56,751 bases of DNA from contig CAZIRF010000016.1 of assembly GCA_964541755.1 (NCBI GenBank), forward strand, positions 1 through 56,751. The letters run 5' to 3'. Below are positions 31,557-39,242 of this stretch, one piece after another. A program made the position numbers and the translations under genes. Each line of letters begins with the position of its first letter. Positions within the stretch are counted from its first letter, which is position 1. This DNA is from CAZIRF01 sp964541755 (GTDB lineage: Bacteria > Spirochaetota > Spirochaetia > Treponematales > Breznakiellaceae). Below the pieces are notes generated by a model that searched no databases, had not been told where the DNA came from, and saw only the letters and a list, made by a program, of their open reading frames with translations.

Positions 31557-31832
31557 TCAGTTCGCAGCAGCGACAGAATTGTAGAGTTTCTGCATTCGGG
31601 ACTTCTTGCGGGAAGCGGCATTCTTGGAAATGATTCCCTTGCAGGAAGCAGAATCGAGCTTCTTGATCATCTCGACGAGAGCCACACCGGACTCCTTGAC
31701 GTCCTTCTTCTGGACAGTCGAAACAAACTTCTTGACACTGGTACGAACTGCACTACGGGCAGACTTGTTGCGGAGCCGACGCTCCTCACACTGGCGGTGA
31801 CGTTTCTCCGCAGATGATTTCTTGACAGCCAA
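31557..31832 (-). CDS. rpsT: 30S ribosomal protein S20
   Basis: A 91-residue small-subunit protein. The family start M-A-V-K-K-S-S-A-E-K-R requires a TTG start codon at 31832; no in-frame ATG or GTG gives that N-terminus. Upstream GGGGGT serves as a weak ribosome-binding site. Helical, strongly basic: KRHRQCEERRLRNKSARSAVRTSVKKF and SKNAASRKKSRMQKLYN. TTG use in rpsT may limit its expression, as described for S20 in enterobacteria. Confidence 0.95.
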   Translation of the reverse strand: MAVKKSSAEKRHRQCEERRLRNKSARSAVRTSVKKFVSTVQKKDVKESGVALVEMIKKLDSASCKGIISKNAASRKKSRMQKLYNSVAAAN

Positions 31833-32026
31833 AGGATAACCCCCATAAACATATCGAACGGTACCACTAACGAATACCGGATTTTCAAAGTACCAGAACA
31901 CGTTCAGTCTGTCAATGGATGCTTTCAAATACATCGCAAGCAAGTTCTGTATCTTCAACCAAAAGTACTCCGCCCTGTTCAAAACGGGAATCCGGGAGTA
32001 CAGTATTCGCAGAAAGGGAGTATACC

Positions 32027-32776
32027 GTGCTTTTCAATATTTTTGTTACAATTTGCGTACTGGCGATAACCCTCTGGCATGATGCGGTTCTGCGATTTCG
32101 CTACGTTTTTTTTCCGCGCAACCTCAAAAAGTGGCTTCCGGAAGCCACGAAAGCGGTTCCGGGTATGTTTTTTTCCATCATGAAGGGTTTTTATGGCTAT
32201 CGTTTCATTCATGAAAATCCCGATACCCCCCTCCCTCCCCGCTTTCTGCTCATCGCGAATCACCAGAGTCTCATGGACATTCCGGTGGTTTTTTACTGGT
32301 TCAGCTGCCACCGGATACGCTTTGTGGCAAAACAGGAGCTTGGGCGCTGGGTCCCCTTCGTATCGCAGGTCCTGCGATACGAAGAGCACTGTCTGGTAGG
32401 ACGCCGGACCAAGCGTATGGATTCAATGAAGAGCATTGAAGCCTTCGCCCATCGTTCACACAGAGATAAAACGAGTCCGGTCATCTTTCCCGAAGGCACC
32501 CGCTCACGCGATGGATCGGTAAAAACCTTCCATTCCGGCGGGGTGCGGCGCATCCTCGAAATATCCCCCATGCCGGTGGTGGCGCTCTCTATGGATGGTG
32601 GCTGGAAGATAAGCGATATCAAGAGACTCTTCACCAGCTTGAAAAACGGCTCGTATCGCATGCGCATTGAAAAAGTCTATGACACCCCTTCAAGCAAGGA
32701 AGAAGCCCTCGCAGTGTTGGAGGATGCCCACAGACGTATTTCAAAGCGCGTTCAAGAATGGCACGCGCAGCAATAA
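32027..32776 (+). CDS. plsC: 1-acyl-sn-glycerol-3-phosphate acyltransferase
   Basis: Membrane-associated acyltransferase making phosphatidic acid. The 249-residue protein has an N-terminal hydrophobic anchor (LFNIFVTICVLAITL), the H-x4-D catalytic motif NHQSLMD, RFVAKQELGRWVPFV, and the substrate-binding FPEGTRSRDG. GTG 32027 was chosen because GGGAG lies 6 nt upstream and the protein then starts with the anchor. A longer in-frame reading to 31919 adds an unlikely 36 residues. It ends at a shared bidirectional terminator. Confidence 0.9.
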   Translation: MLFNIFVTICVLAITLWHDAVLRFRYVFFPRNLKKWLPEATKAVPGMFFSIMKGFYGYRFIHENPDTPLPPRFLLIANHQSLMDIPVVFYWFSCHRIRFVAKQELGRWVPFVSQVLRYEEHCLVGRRTKRMDSMKSIEAFAHRSHRDKTSPVIFPEGTRSRDGSVKTFHSGGVRRILEISPMPVVALSMDGGWKISDIKRLFTSLKNGSYRMRIEKVYDTPSSKEEALAVLEDAHRRISKRVQEWHAQQ

Positions 32777-32803
32777 AAAAAGCCGCCAATAGGCGGCTTT
32801 TTT
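32776..32803. terminator. Bidirectional terminator between plsC and the zinc-ribbon gene
   Basis: AAAAAAGCCGCC/GGCGGCTTTTTT: a 12-bp stem with a 4-nt loop, T-run on both strands, between convergent genes. Confidence 0.9.
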
Positions 32804-32858
32804 ATCGAGGACCTCGTAGTGCCCTCATTTAGCGCATTGAATTGCGCCGTGAAGAAGC

Positions 32859-33029
32859 TTAATTGAAGTCGCTGGGACGGCGCTCGACGCGCTTGCACTT
32901 CTCGCACTCGGCAACATTCTTGATCTTGCCGTTCTTGAATTGGGTCTGCATCTTCACTTCCCCACCACAGGGGCAGAAAAATTTCTGGGTAGTAACGGTA
33001 GTACGGCTGTTTTTACTGGCCTGGGCCAT
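32859..33029 (-). CDS. Zinc-ribbon mini-protein (56 aa)
   Basis: A complete 56-codon gene: ATG 33029, AAGGAG 8 nt upstream, TAA at 32861-32859. The product is MAQASKNSRTTVTTQKFFC.. with CPCGG (Cys19, Cys21) and CEKCK (Cys42, Cys45), a rubredoxin-knuckle-like zinc ribbon, and a basic C-terminus (KRVERRPSDFN). Function is unknown; it could bind RNA or the ribosome. It has its own good promoter and ends at the shared terminator, which supports it being real. Confidence 0.85.
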   Translation of the reverse strand: MAQASKNSRTTVTTQKFFCPCGGEVKMQTQFKNGKIKNVAECEKCKRVERRPSDFN

Positions 33030-33116
33030 GGCAGTGTCTCCTTGTCCTGCAGGTACCGAAGAAATGGATACACAACACCTGCATGAATTAAACGGGCGCT
33101 ACAGCCCTGTTGGCAC

Positions 33117-33145
33117 AAAATATACCTTTGCCGGGACACTGTCAA
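33117..33145 (-). promoter_or_regulatory. Promoter of the zinc-ribbon gene
   Basis: Minus strand TTGACA (33145-33140), 17-bp spacer, TATTTT (33122-33117). Leader of about 80 nt to ATG 33029. Confidence 0.65.
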
Positions 33146-33208
33146 GACCGGGGGCTGCACACAGGGCGCCAGAATCATCAGCCTTTTTGTTTGAAATTCA
33201 AAACAAAT

Positions 33209-33261
33209 TTGCCAAATATGGGCAACAATACCTTTCTAAAACACTCAAATATCGATATAAT
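33209..33261 (+). promoter_or_regulatory. Promoter and possible operator of the Rrf2 gene
   Basis: Perfect TATAAT at 33256-33261 with TTTCTA 17 bp upstream. The inverted repeat TTGCC-N7-GGCAA (33209-33225) lies just upstream of the -35 and may be an operator, for example for Rrf2 autoregulation (inference). The 272-nt gap 33030-33301 also holds the divergent promoter. Confidence 0.5.
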
Positions 33262-33301
33262 TCATATGTCCAGCGTGAATAACAGTCTTTTGGAGGAATC
33301 G

Positions 33302-33739
33302 ATGCGTATAACAACCAAGGGGCGCTACGCCCTGCGCGCCTGCCTGGCTCTGGCCAAATTGGGACAGGACGGAACTCCGGTGTCGATTCGCGAGCTATCC
33401 GGGTATGAGAAAATTTCTCCGGTATTCCTCGAGCAGATTTTCTTCAAGCTGCGAAAGGCCGGCATCATTTCTTCGGTGAGGGGGCCCGGCGGGGGGTTTC
33501 GCTTCGCTAAGTCACTGGAAGAGACAAATCTGAAGGCAATCATCGAAGCGAGTGACGAAAATGTCGAGCTTACCCCCTGTACCGGCGGAAAGGACGGCTG
33601 TAACAGGGACAGTGAATGTCTTGCACATACCGTTTGGCTCGAGGCGACGGCCCTGCTCAACGATTATCTTGAAAATACCAGCTTGCAAAGCTTGAAAGAT
33701 CGCTTCCCGTCTTTTTTTGAGAGGAGTACCGAGAAATAA
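33302..33739 (+). CDS. Rrf2-family transcriptional regulator, probably Fe-S-containing
   Basis: A 145-residue winged-helix regulator of the Rrf2 family. N-terminus MRITTKGRYALRACLALAKLG; recognition region PVFLEQIFFKLRKAGIISSVRGPGGGFRFAK. Three cysteines at 93, 100 and 106 (C-x6-C-x5-C) match the [2Fe-2S] cluster site of IscR/NsrR-type members, so sensing of Fe-S status, NO or redox state is likely. GGAGG lies 5 nt before ATG 33302. No isc/suf genes are present. The stop overlaps the start of the membrane-protein gene (TAATG). Confidence 0.92.
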   Translation: MRITTKGRYALRACLALAKLGQDGTPVSIRELSGYEKISPVFLEQIFFKLRKAGIISSVRGPGGGFRFAKSLEETNLKAIIEASDENVELTPCTGGKDGCNRDSECLAHTVWLEATALLNDYLENTSLQSLKDRFPSFFERSTEK

Positions 33740-35211
33740 TGTCTGCAGAAACGGCAAAGGGACGAGATATCACCGATCGTTCCATCCAGCATGCACTCCT
33801 CAAGGCCTGCAAAACCCGTCGCAATGGTCTTTCCACCGCAGATATCTCGGCCCTGAGCGGGCTGCCCCTTCCGGTGGTGCGACAGGCCGCCCCTGCCTTT
33901 GCGGACGAGTTTCGCGGGCGCATTCAGGTCTCTGAGCGGGGAGAACTCATATGGTCCTTCCCCCAGGGCTTTACAAGCCGTTACACGGGATTCCTGCCCC
34001 GCACAAGACGGATTCTCGAAAAAGCCCGCGGCATAACGCTCAAGATCCTGTCCACCCTTTTCAAGGGCTGGATACTCTTTACCTTGGTTGGATATTTCCT
34101 TCTCTTTGTGCTCTTGAGCATAGCCAGTGTCGTTGCCCTGAGCGCTGCCAGCATGGCCGGAAACAGTGAAGGACGCAGCTCCCGTCGATCCGGTGGTATT
34201 GGCGGATTCTTTCTGGCTAGTCGCTTTATCGAGCTTGCAATGCGCCTCTGGCTCTACTCCGAGCTCACCCGGCCATCCGACGGTTTTAATGGAAGAGCGT
34301 GGAAAACCAAGAATGTCAAAAAGACGCCACTCCATCAGTCCATTTTCGATTTTGTCTTTGGACCTCCGGACCCAAATGCCGATCTCGAAGAGCGCCAGAC
34401 CCGTGCCTTCGCCGATATTGTCACCAAGAGTGGCGGCGTAACCAGTCTGGGCGAATACAGTGGGTTGAGCGCAGAATCTCCCGAACGCGCCGGAGAACAG
34501 CTCCTTGGATGGTGTTCACGCTTCGAAGGACGAGTCGATGTCGATGATGAAGGGACCGTCCTGTATTGCTTTGATGCCCTTCTTGAACGCAACAGCGTTT
34601 CCAGAACTCCTGCTTGGCCGGAAGAGAAAGAACGCGTTTGGTCCACAAACAGAAAGAGCCTGAATCGGGCCTTTATACTGATAAATGGCGTTAACCTTGT
34701 CTTTGGCTCCTACTTTGTCTGGCAGCACCTCCATTTTGCCGCCGGGGGGCTTCCCGGTTCCTTGAGTTTTCTCTACCAAGTTACACTGAGCCTTGTCGCA
34801 GCCCTTCCCGCGGCAATTCCCCTCTTGTATATCGCTCTGGGGCTCGTACCGCTCGCCTTTTCCCTTCTATTCTGGCTCATTCCACTCTTTCGCTATCGCA
34901 CTCTTTCCCGCTTCAACCGCACACTTCGAGAAAAAAGAAAGGAAGATACCCTCGAACGGGCCATCTGGACAGCGGCACAGGGTGAAAAAGCCCTCAAGGT
35001 TCACCGAGACGCCGATTCGGCTACCCGCAGAATACTCGCCCGGATGGCAGCCCTCGGCGAAACCGAATCGCATACCGATGAAGAGGGGCACAGTCTCTGG
35101 CGTTTCAAGACCCTCGAACGGGAAGCCCGAGCACTGGAGAAGGCACGAAAAACCTCGCGAAGAGCGGGAACGGGATCTGTCATCTTTGATTCACATAAAC
35201 CACTGAGCTAA
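33739..35211 (+). CDS. Uncharacterised membrane protein with duplicated winged-helix-like segments
   Basis: Not recognised. A 490-residue protein with four hydrophobic segments: ~residues 108-140 and 160-172, then ~310-335 and 340-390. Residues ~15-75 (ALLKACKTRRNGLSTADISALSGLPLPVVRQAAPAFADEFRGRIQVSERGELIWSF-like) and ~225-285 (AFADIVTKSGGVTSLGEYSGLSAESPERAGEQLLGWCSRFEGRVDVDDEGTVLYCF) look like two copies of one small winged-helix-type fold. A third, degenerate copy may lie at ~415-460 (MAALGETESHTDEEGHSLWRF). It is translationally coupled to the Rrf2 regulator, so it may be a membrane partner of that sensor. Its stop lies 30 nt from the convergent dinG-type gene. Confidence 0.7.
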   Translation: MSAETAKGRDITDRSIQHALLKACKTRRNGLSTADISALSGLPLPVVRQAAPAFADEFRGRIQVSERGELIWSFPQGFTSRYTGFLPRTRRILEKARGITLKILSTLFKGWILFTLVGYFLLFVLLSIASVVALSAASMAGNSEGRSSRRSGGIGGFFLASRFIELAMRLWLYSELTRPSDGFNGRAWKTKNVKKTPLHQSIFDFVFGPPDPNADLEERQTRAFADIVTKSGGVTSLGEYSGLSAESPERAGEQLLGWCSRFEGRVDVDDEGTVLYCFDALLERNSVSRTPAWPEEKERVWSTNRKSLNRAFILINGVNLVFGSYFVWQHLHFAAGGLPGSLSFLYQVTLSLVAALPAAIPLLYIALGLVPLAFSLLFWLIPLFRYRTLSRFNRTLREKRKEDTLERAIWTAAQGEKALKVHRDADSATRRILARMAALGETESHTDEEGHSLWRFKTLEREARALEKARKTSRRAGTGSVIFDSHKPLS

Positions 35212-35241
35212 TTTTGAAAATAAGCGATTTTTGAAATTGCC

Positions 35242-37680
35242 TCATTTCATTGAAAAAAACGGGTGTATATCTTCAATGACCTCGTCCAGCAGCCCCTGCA
35301 CCTTGGTACAGGGCGGCAACGAGTTGACAAAGGTCTGTCCATAGCGCTTCGTAAGCACCCGCGCATCGAGCACGGCGACCACCCCGTGATCGCTGGCGCC
35401 GCGCATAAGCCGCCCAAAGCCCTGGCGAAACTTCATGACAGCCTCGGGGAGCGAGAGTTGGAAAAAGGCATTGCCCCCTTTGCGTTCCAAGTCTTCTGAA
35501 CGGGCTTCGAAAATGGGATCGCTGGGGCTCTTGAAAGGGAGTTTGCAAATAATAACCAGGCGCAGAGTATCCCCGGGAGCATCAACCCCTTCCCAAAAAG
35601 AATCGGTGCCAAAGAGAACGCTCGAAGGCTCTTCCTTGAATCGGGCGAGAAGCCGTACGCGATCGTCATCCCCCTGGCGATATACCGGAATACCCTCTTC
35701 CTCAAGGAGCGGACAGAGCTTCTCCCAACTTCGTCGCAAACTGTCAAAAGAGGTGAAAAGGACAAGGGCTGATCCCCCACTTGCAAGAATCAGGCGGTAG
35801 ATACTCTGGACAAGGAAATCGGGGTAATTTGGCATATCGGGAGCAGGAGCCCCCTGTACAGCGACCAAGACACTGCGTTTGGCATAATCGAATGGGGAGG
35901 GGAAGATACCGGTGGACAGAGGGCTTCGATCTGCATGGAGCGCCCCGCTTCGATGGAGCCAGTGTTCAAATGTCCCGCCCACCGTAAGGGTAGCCGAGAC
36001 GCAGACAACGGTCCTGCAGGGCTCAAAGAGACTCTCCCGCAGGGCATGGGAGACTTCAAGCGGACTGTCGTAGTAGAGAACCCAGGGCTCTCCACGGGAA
36101 GTACGACGACGTTCCAACCACAGGATGCGATCCGGGCGTTCCTCATACTCCAAGAAGCTGTTGCAGACAGCTCCTGCCCCCTCGATGCGTCGGACAAGGG
36201 CCTTGGCCTCCCACACCGCCGGGTCGTCCACCTCGTTCTCTTCGAGTATGTCAAAGAGTTGGCGGGCAAGACCGGCCAGGCGAGAGATGTGAAGGCGCAA
36301 TTCGGTAAAGGCCGGCAACAACATACCGGCAACATCCCGGTATCGGGGGGCCGCCAGGCGAATACTGCTTTCGTGTTCAAGACAGTACAGGGCACGTTCA
36401 TCGAGCTCTTCGAGACTCGAACGAATTTTATGCAGGCTCTCTTCCATATCGGCGATAAAGCCATCGCTGCCCACGGCCCTGGCAAGCTGTACCAAGATCC
36501 CCGAAGGAGCGCCGCCACGGCGGCGCAGAAGACGGGACATATGCCTGAAGAGCATGAGCTTCCCGAAGTATTCGGAAAAAAAGCTGGTGGCGGCATCTTC
36601 AATATTGTGCGCCTCGTCAATGACAAGCCGGTCCCATGCAGGCAGGACGGCCGCCTGTTCAAAGCCGGCTCCCTTGGAGCGTGCCGCGAGGTCAGCAAAA
36701 AGAAGGTGATGATTGACCACCAGAAGACGTGCGGCGGCCGCTTCTCGCTTGATCTTGAGCATAAAGCAAGTGTCCCGATATGAACAGCGCATACCCAAAC
36801 AGGTATCCGACTCTGAACATACCCTTGACCACAGCCCTTCCGGGGGAACCCAGGGCAGGTCACTGCGACTCCCACTGGCGCTGCTGTCCGCCCAGGCGGG
36901 GAGATCGTCCAGCCCCTCCGTATCATCGGAAAAAAGATCTTTTTCGACGAGGGCATCGGAAAGCCGCCGGCGACAGAGATAATTGCTCCGCCCCTTTACC
37001 AGTACAACCTTGACATCACTCTTGAGGTTCTTGCAGAGAAAGGGAATGTCTTTTTCGTAGAGCTGATGTTGCAAGTTGATTGTTGCGGTAGAGACGACAA
37101 TGCGCTCATCATTGAGACGCGCCCACTCGAGAGCCGGAATAAGATAGGCGAATGATTTGCCAACGCCGGTACCCGCTTCTGCGACCAGAATGCCATCGGT
37201 ATTGAATGCATTGGAGACGTTTTCAAGGAGTTCCAACTGCGAATGTCTGTCTTCAAACTGCCCCATCGCCCGGGCGAGCTTTCCACCGGAGGACAACAGA
37301 GCCTTCAACGATTCACAGTCCAGGAGACCACCAGGGGATAATCTGCGCGCTTCAACAATGACATAAACCCGGGAGAGACTGTTGTCGACGATACAGGCTC
37401 CCAGCCCCTGATCTGCGAGGCGGGCTGCTATGGCAAGATCGTTGTCGCTGGGGGTAAGCACACCGGAAGGATGATTATGAATGAGCCAGGCACTGCGCCC
37501 CGAATCCTCGAACAGTGCCAAGGCGGCGTGTTCGTTGCCCCTCGAGACAACGCGAATTTCCTCTATGAGTTCACCATCAGCGAGAAAACCCAAGGCGCAT
37601 ACCTCGTTTCCTTCGGCTTCATCTATGGCGGCCTTCAAGAGATTGGCTGCATCGTTGGTAAACAAACGTGAGGCTCTCAT
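35242..37680 (-). CDS. JAMM (RadC-like) domain fused to DinG-type Fe-S helicase
   Basis: An 812-residue fusion. Residues ~1-135 form a RadC-like JAB/JAMM domain with an intact metal motif: Glu26, then His68-x-His70-x7-Ser78-x2-Asp81 (HNHPSG...PSDND). Residues ~150-812 are an XPD/DinG-type superfamily 2 helicase: Walker A AEAGTGVGKS, four Fe-S cysteines (C-x5-C-x4-C-x5-C, CSESDTC..CSYRDTC), DEAHNIED, VVCVSATLTVGG, LFGTDSFWEGVDAPG and QGFGRLMRG. It probably unwinds R-loops or damaged forks, with the JAMM part as peptidase or protein-binding module (inference). ATG 37680 has no ribosome-binding site; a good promoter ends 9 nt upstream. An earlier in-frame start at 37782 overlaps the tRNA terminator. 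Confidence 0.9.
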   Translation of the reverse strand: MRASRLFTNDAANLLKAAIDEAEGNEVCALGFLADGELIEEIRVVSRGNEHAALALFEDSGRSAWLIHNHPSGVLTPSDNDLAIAARLADQGLGACIVDNSLSRVYVIVEARRLSPGGLLDCESLKALLSSGGKLARAMGQFEDRHSQLELLENVSNAFNTDGILVAEAGTGVGKSFAYLIPALEWARLNDERIVVSTATINLQHQLYEKDIPFLCKNLKSDVKVVLVKGRSNYLCRRRLSDALVEKDLFSDDTEGLDDLPAWADSSASGSRSDLPWVPPEGLWSRVCSESDTCLGMRCSYRDTCFMLKIKREAAAARLLVVNHHLLFADLAARSKGAGFEQAAVLPAWDRLVIDEAHNIEDAATSFFSEYFGKLMLFRHMSRLLRRRGGAPSGILVQLARAVGSDGFIADMEESLHKIRSSLEELDERALYCLEHESSIRLAAPRYRDVAGMLLPAFTELRLHISRLAGLARQLFDILEENEVDDPAVWEAKALVRRIEGAGAVCNSFLEYEERPDRILWLERRRTSRGEPWVLYYDSPLEVSHALRESLFEPCRTVVCVSATLTVGGTFEHWLHRSGALHADRSPLSTGIFPSPFDYAKRSVLVAVQGAPAPDMPNYPDFLVQSIYRLILASGGSALVLFTSFDSLRRSWEKLCPLLEEEGIPVYRQGDDDRVRLLARFKEEPSSVLFGTDSFWEGVDAPGDTLRLVIICKLPFKSPSDPIFEARSEDLERKGGNAFFQLSLPEAVMKFRQGFGRLMRGASDHGVVAVLDARVLTKRYGQTFVNSLPPCTKVQGLLDEVIEDIHPFFSMK

Positions 37681-37689
37681 ATCGCGATG

Positions 37690-37718
37690 ACTATAGAGGC
37701 TCCGGCCTCCTGTTGCAA
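37690..37718 (-). promoter_or_regulatory. Promoter of the JAMM-DinG gene, apparently leaderless
   Basis: Minus strand TTGCAA (37718-37713), 17-bp spacer, TATAGT (37695-37690), then 9 nt to ATG 37680. No Shine-Dalgarno sequence. Confidence 0.6.
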
Positions 37719-37743
37719 GTTCTGTCCAGTGATAAGGGGGCAT

Positions 37744-37780
37744 AAAAAAAGCGCAAGCTGTACAAATGTACAACCTGCGC
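37744..37780 (-). terminator. Terminator of tRNA-Glu
   Basis: Minus strand hairpin of about 14 bp with two wobble or mismatch positions, followed by seven T, right after the tRNA 3' end. Confidence 0.85.
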
Positions 37781-37784
37781 AAAC

Positions 37785-37859
37785 TGGCATCTCCTAGGGG
37801 ATTCGAACCCCTGTTGTCGGGATGAAAACCCGATGTCCTAACCCCTAGACGAAGGAGAC
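37785..37859 (-). tRNA. tRNA-Glu (anticodon UUC)
   Basis: Cloverleaf on the minus strand: acceptor GTCTCCT/AGGAGAT, anticodon stem TCGGG/CCCGA with loop TTTTCAT (anticodon TTC), T-arm GGGGTTCGAATCCCC, discriminator G. The 3' CCA is encoded (37787-37785). Confidence 0.97.
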
Positions 37860-37876
37860 GCGGTGGACATGGGCAG

Positions 37877-37906
37877 ACTATAGCGAAAAATGCCCCGTCG
37901 TGTCAA
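37877..37906 (-). promoter_or_regulatory. Promoter of tRNA-Glu
   Basis: Minus strand TTGACA (37906-37901), 18-bp spacer, TATAGT (37882-37877), about 18 nt before the mature 5' end. Confidence 0.75.
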
Positions 37907-37912
37907 CAGATT

Positions 37913-39151
37913 TCACATCTTCAATTTGTCCAAAAGTATCTTTTTAAGTTTTTTTGCAGAAGTGGAATCCGGCTCGAGCGCGAGGGCGCTTTCAACATCT
38001 GCGAGAGCCTGCGGATAGTCCCCCAAGTGGAAGTATGCCTGGGAACGGCGAAAGAGAACGTAATACTGATAGGGATTGATCTCGAGTGAATGCGAGAAAT
38101 TTTCGAGTGCACGGCCGTACTCTTGGCGAACGGAATACACAACAGCGCGATAATACGCCGACTTGTAGCACTGGGGGTCTAGTGCAAGAGCGCCAGAGAA
38201 ATCATCGAGCGCTTCATCGTAGCGGCTCATGGCGAAATAGGCCATACCGCGATGTTTGAGAATGACAGAGCGTACCCGCTCATCAGGCTTCATCGCCAGG
38301 ATGGTACTGTATATTTCAATGGCGTGATCAAACTGATCATTGTTATGGGCATAGAGGGCATCCAGGAGCAGGTCATCTATGGAAGCCCCCCCATTCGAAG
38401 ACTCTATCATCATAAAGGGTTTCAGGGTCGATGTATCCATTTTTCGTTCGTTCAAAATGGTTGCATCGGTATTCTCTTCGATTTTTTTGAAGAAAGACTC
38501 CCGGCGTTTGCCCAACTCACGGTTAAGCTGACGCTGATAGTCGCGTATTTCCTGGAAAATGATATCGGCAAGGGAAAGAGAGGCATTAACGGCTGCGAGT
38601 TTTCGTTTCATGGGACTGTCAAAGGGCGAAAATTCAGCCTTGTAGACCAATTCGTGCTCCACTTCTGCCCAGGCATCCTGCAAAATGGTACGTATCTGTA
38701 TTTCGGCCACATCGACACCACAGGGACCACGGTTTGATACGACTGATTCGGGAATGGTAATCAAGAGATGGGTTGATTCATAGCCAAACTCCTTGAAAGA
38801 ATGGTTGGAACCCTTGCGTTCTATCTCGACCACATCGAATGTTTTACGCAATTGCAGTTCAACTTCATCCAAATCTTCGATAAAGGGACAGACAACCCGA
38901 ATACCCAAGAGATCGGTTACCGGGGGACGATTTTTTTTATCATCATTTTTTTGCATGATGCGTAGGAGCTTTTTGTACCAGGAGTCGAAATCCTTTGCGC
39001 GCGCCTTGACCATGGGCCGGGGATTGAAGAGTTGAAGGGCCTCATCGACTATCATCTCTATATCTCTAACCACTTTTCGACGGATACCGTCCAAAGCACT
39101 GTACTCTTTGGCCAAAGCCGCCCTGTCGGGAAACCAGGACTCCTGTTCCAC
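37913..39151 (-). CDS. RelA/SpoT synthetase-domain protein with C-terminal TPR repeats
   Basis: A 412-residue protein. Residues ~25-215 are a RelA/SpoT nucleotidyltransferase (synthetase) domain without a hydrolase domain: DLLGIRVVCPFIEDLDEVE, GYESTHLLI and EIQIRTILQDAWAEVEHELVYK. Residues ~270-405 are three to four tetratricopeptide repeats (HRGMAYFAMSRYDEALDDFSGALALDP; RRSQAYFHLGDYPQALADVESALALEP). It is probably a small alarmone (p)ppGpp synthetase whose TPR part recruits a partner. A toxic-alarmone or tRNA-modifying role, known for some related proteins, cannot be excluded. It lies between tRNA-Glu and flaA with no obvious operon partner. Confidence 0.85.
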   Translation of the reverse strand: MEQESWFPDRAALAKEYSALDGIRRKVVRDIEMIVDEALQLFNPRPMVKARAKDFDSWYKKLLRIMQKNDDKKNRPPVTDLLGIRVVCPFIEDLDEVELQLRKTFDVVEIERKGSNHSFKEFGYESTHLLITIPESVVSNRGPCGVDVAEIQIRTILQDAWAEVEHELVYKAEFSPFDSPMKRKLAAVNASLSLADIIFQEIRDYQRQLNRELGKRRESFFKKIEENTDATILNERKMDTSTLKPFMMIESSNGGASIDDLLLDALYAHNNDQFDHAIEIYSTILAMKPDERVRSVILKHRGMAYFAMSRYDEALDDFSGALALDPQCYKSAYYRAVVYSVRQEYGRALENFSHSLEINPYQYYVLFRRSQAYFHLGDYPQALADVESALALEPDSTSAKKLKKILLDKLKM

Positions 39152-39191
39152 TGTATTGACCTCCCATCAAACACCAAAATTGATATATGCC

Positions 39192-39225
39192 AAAAAAAAG
39201 GCGCCGTCGTGTGACAGCGCCTTTT
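39192..39225 (-). terminator. Terminator of flaA
   Basis: Minus strand AAGGCGC...GCGCCTT stem with inner GTC/GAC pairs and an ACAC loop, followed by a run of eight T, 18 nt after the flaA stop. Confidence 0.9.
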
Positions 39226-39242
39226 ATCAGCCTGTTACAGAA

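Noticed and set aside
37681..37782. Longer start of the JAMM-DinG protein
   Set aside because: The extension covers the promoter and the tRNA-Glu terminator and has no conserved sequence.
38532..38550. Candidate repeat in the RelA-TPR gene
   Set aside because: Encodes YQRQLNREL in the helical region expected for this family; no CCACCCG half.
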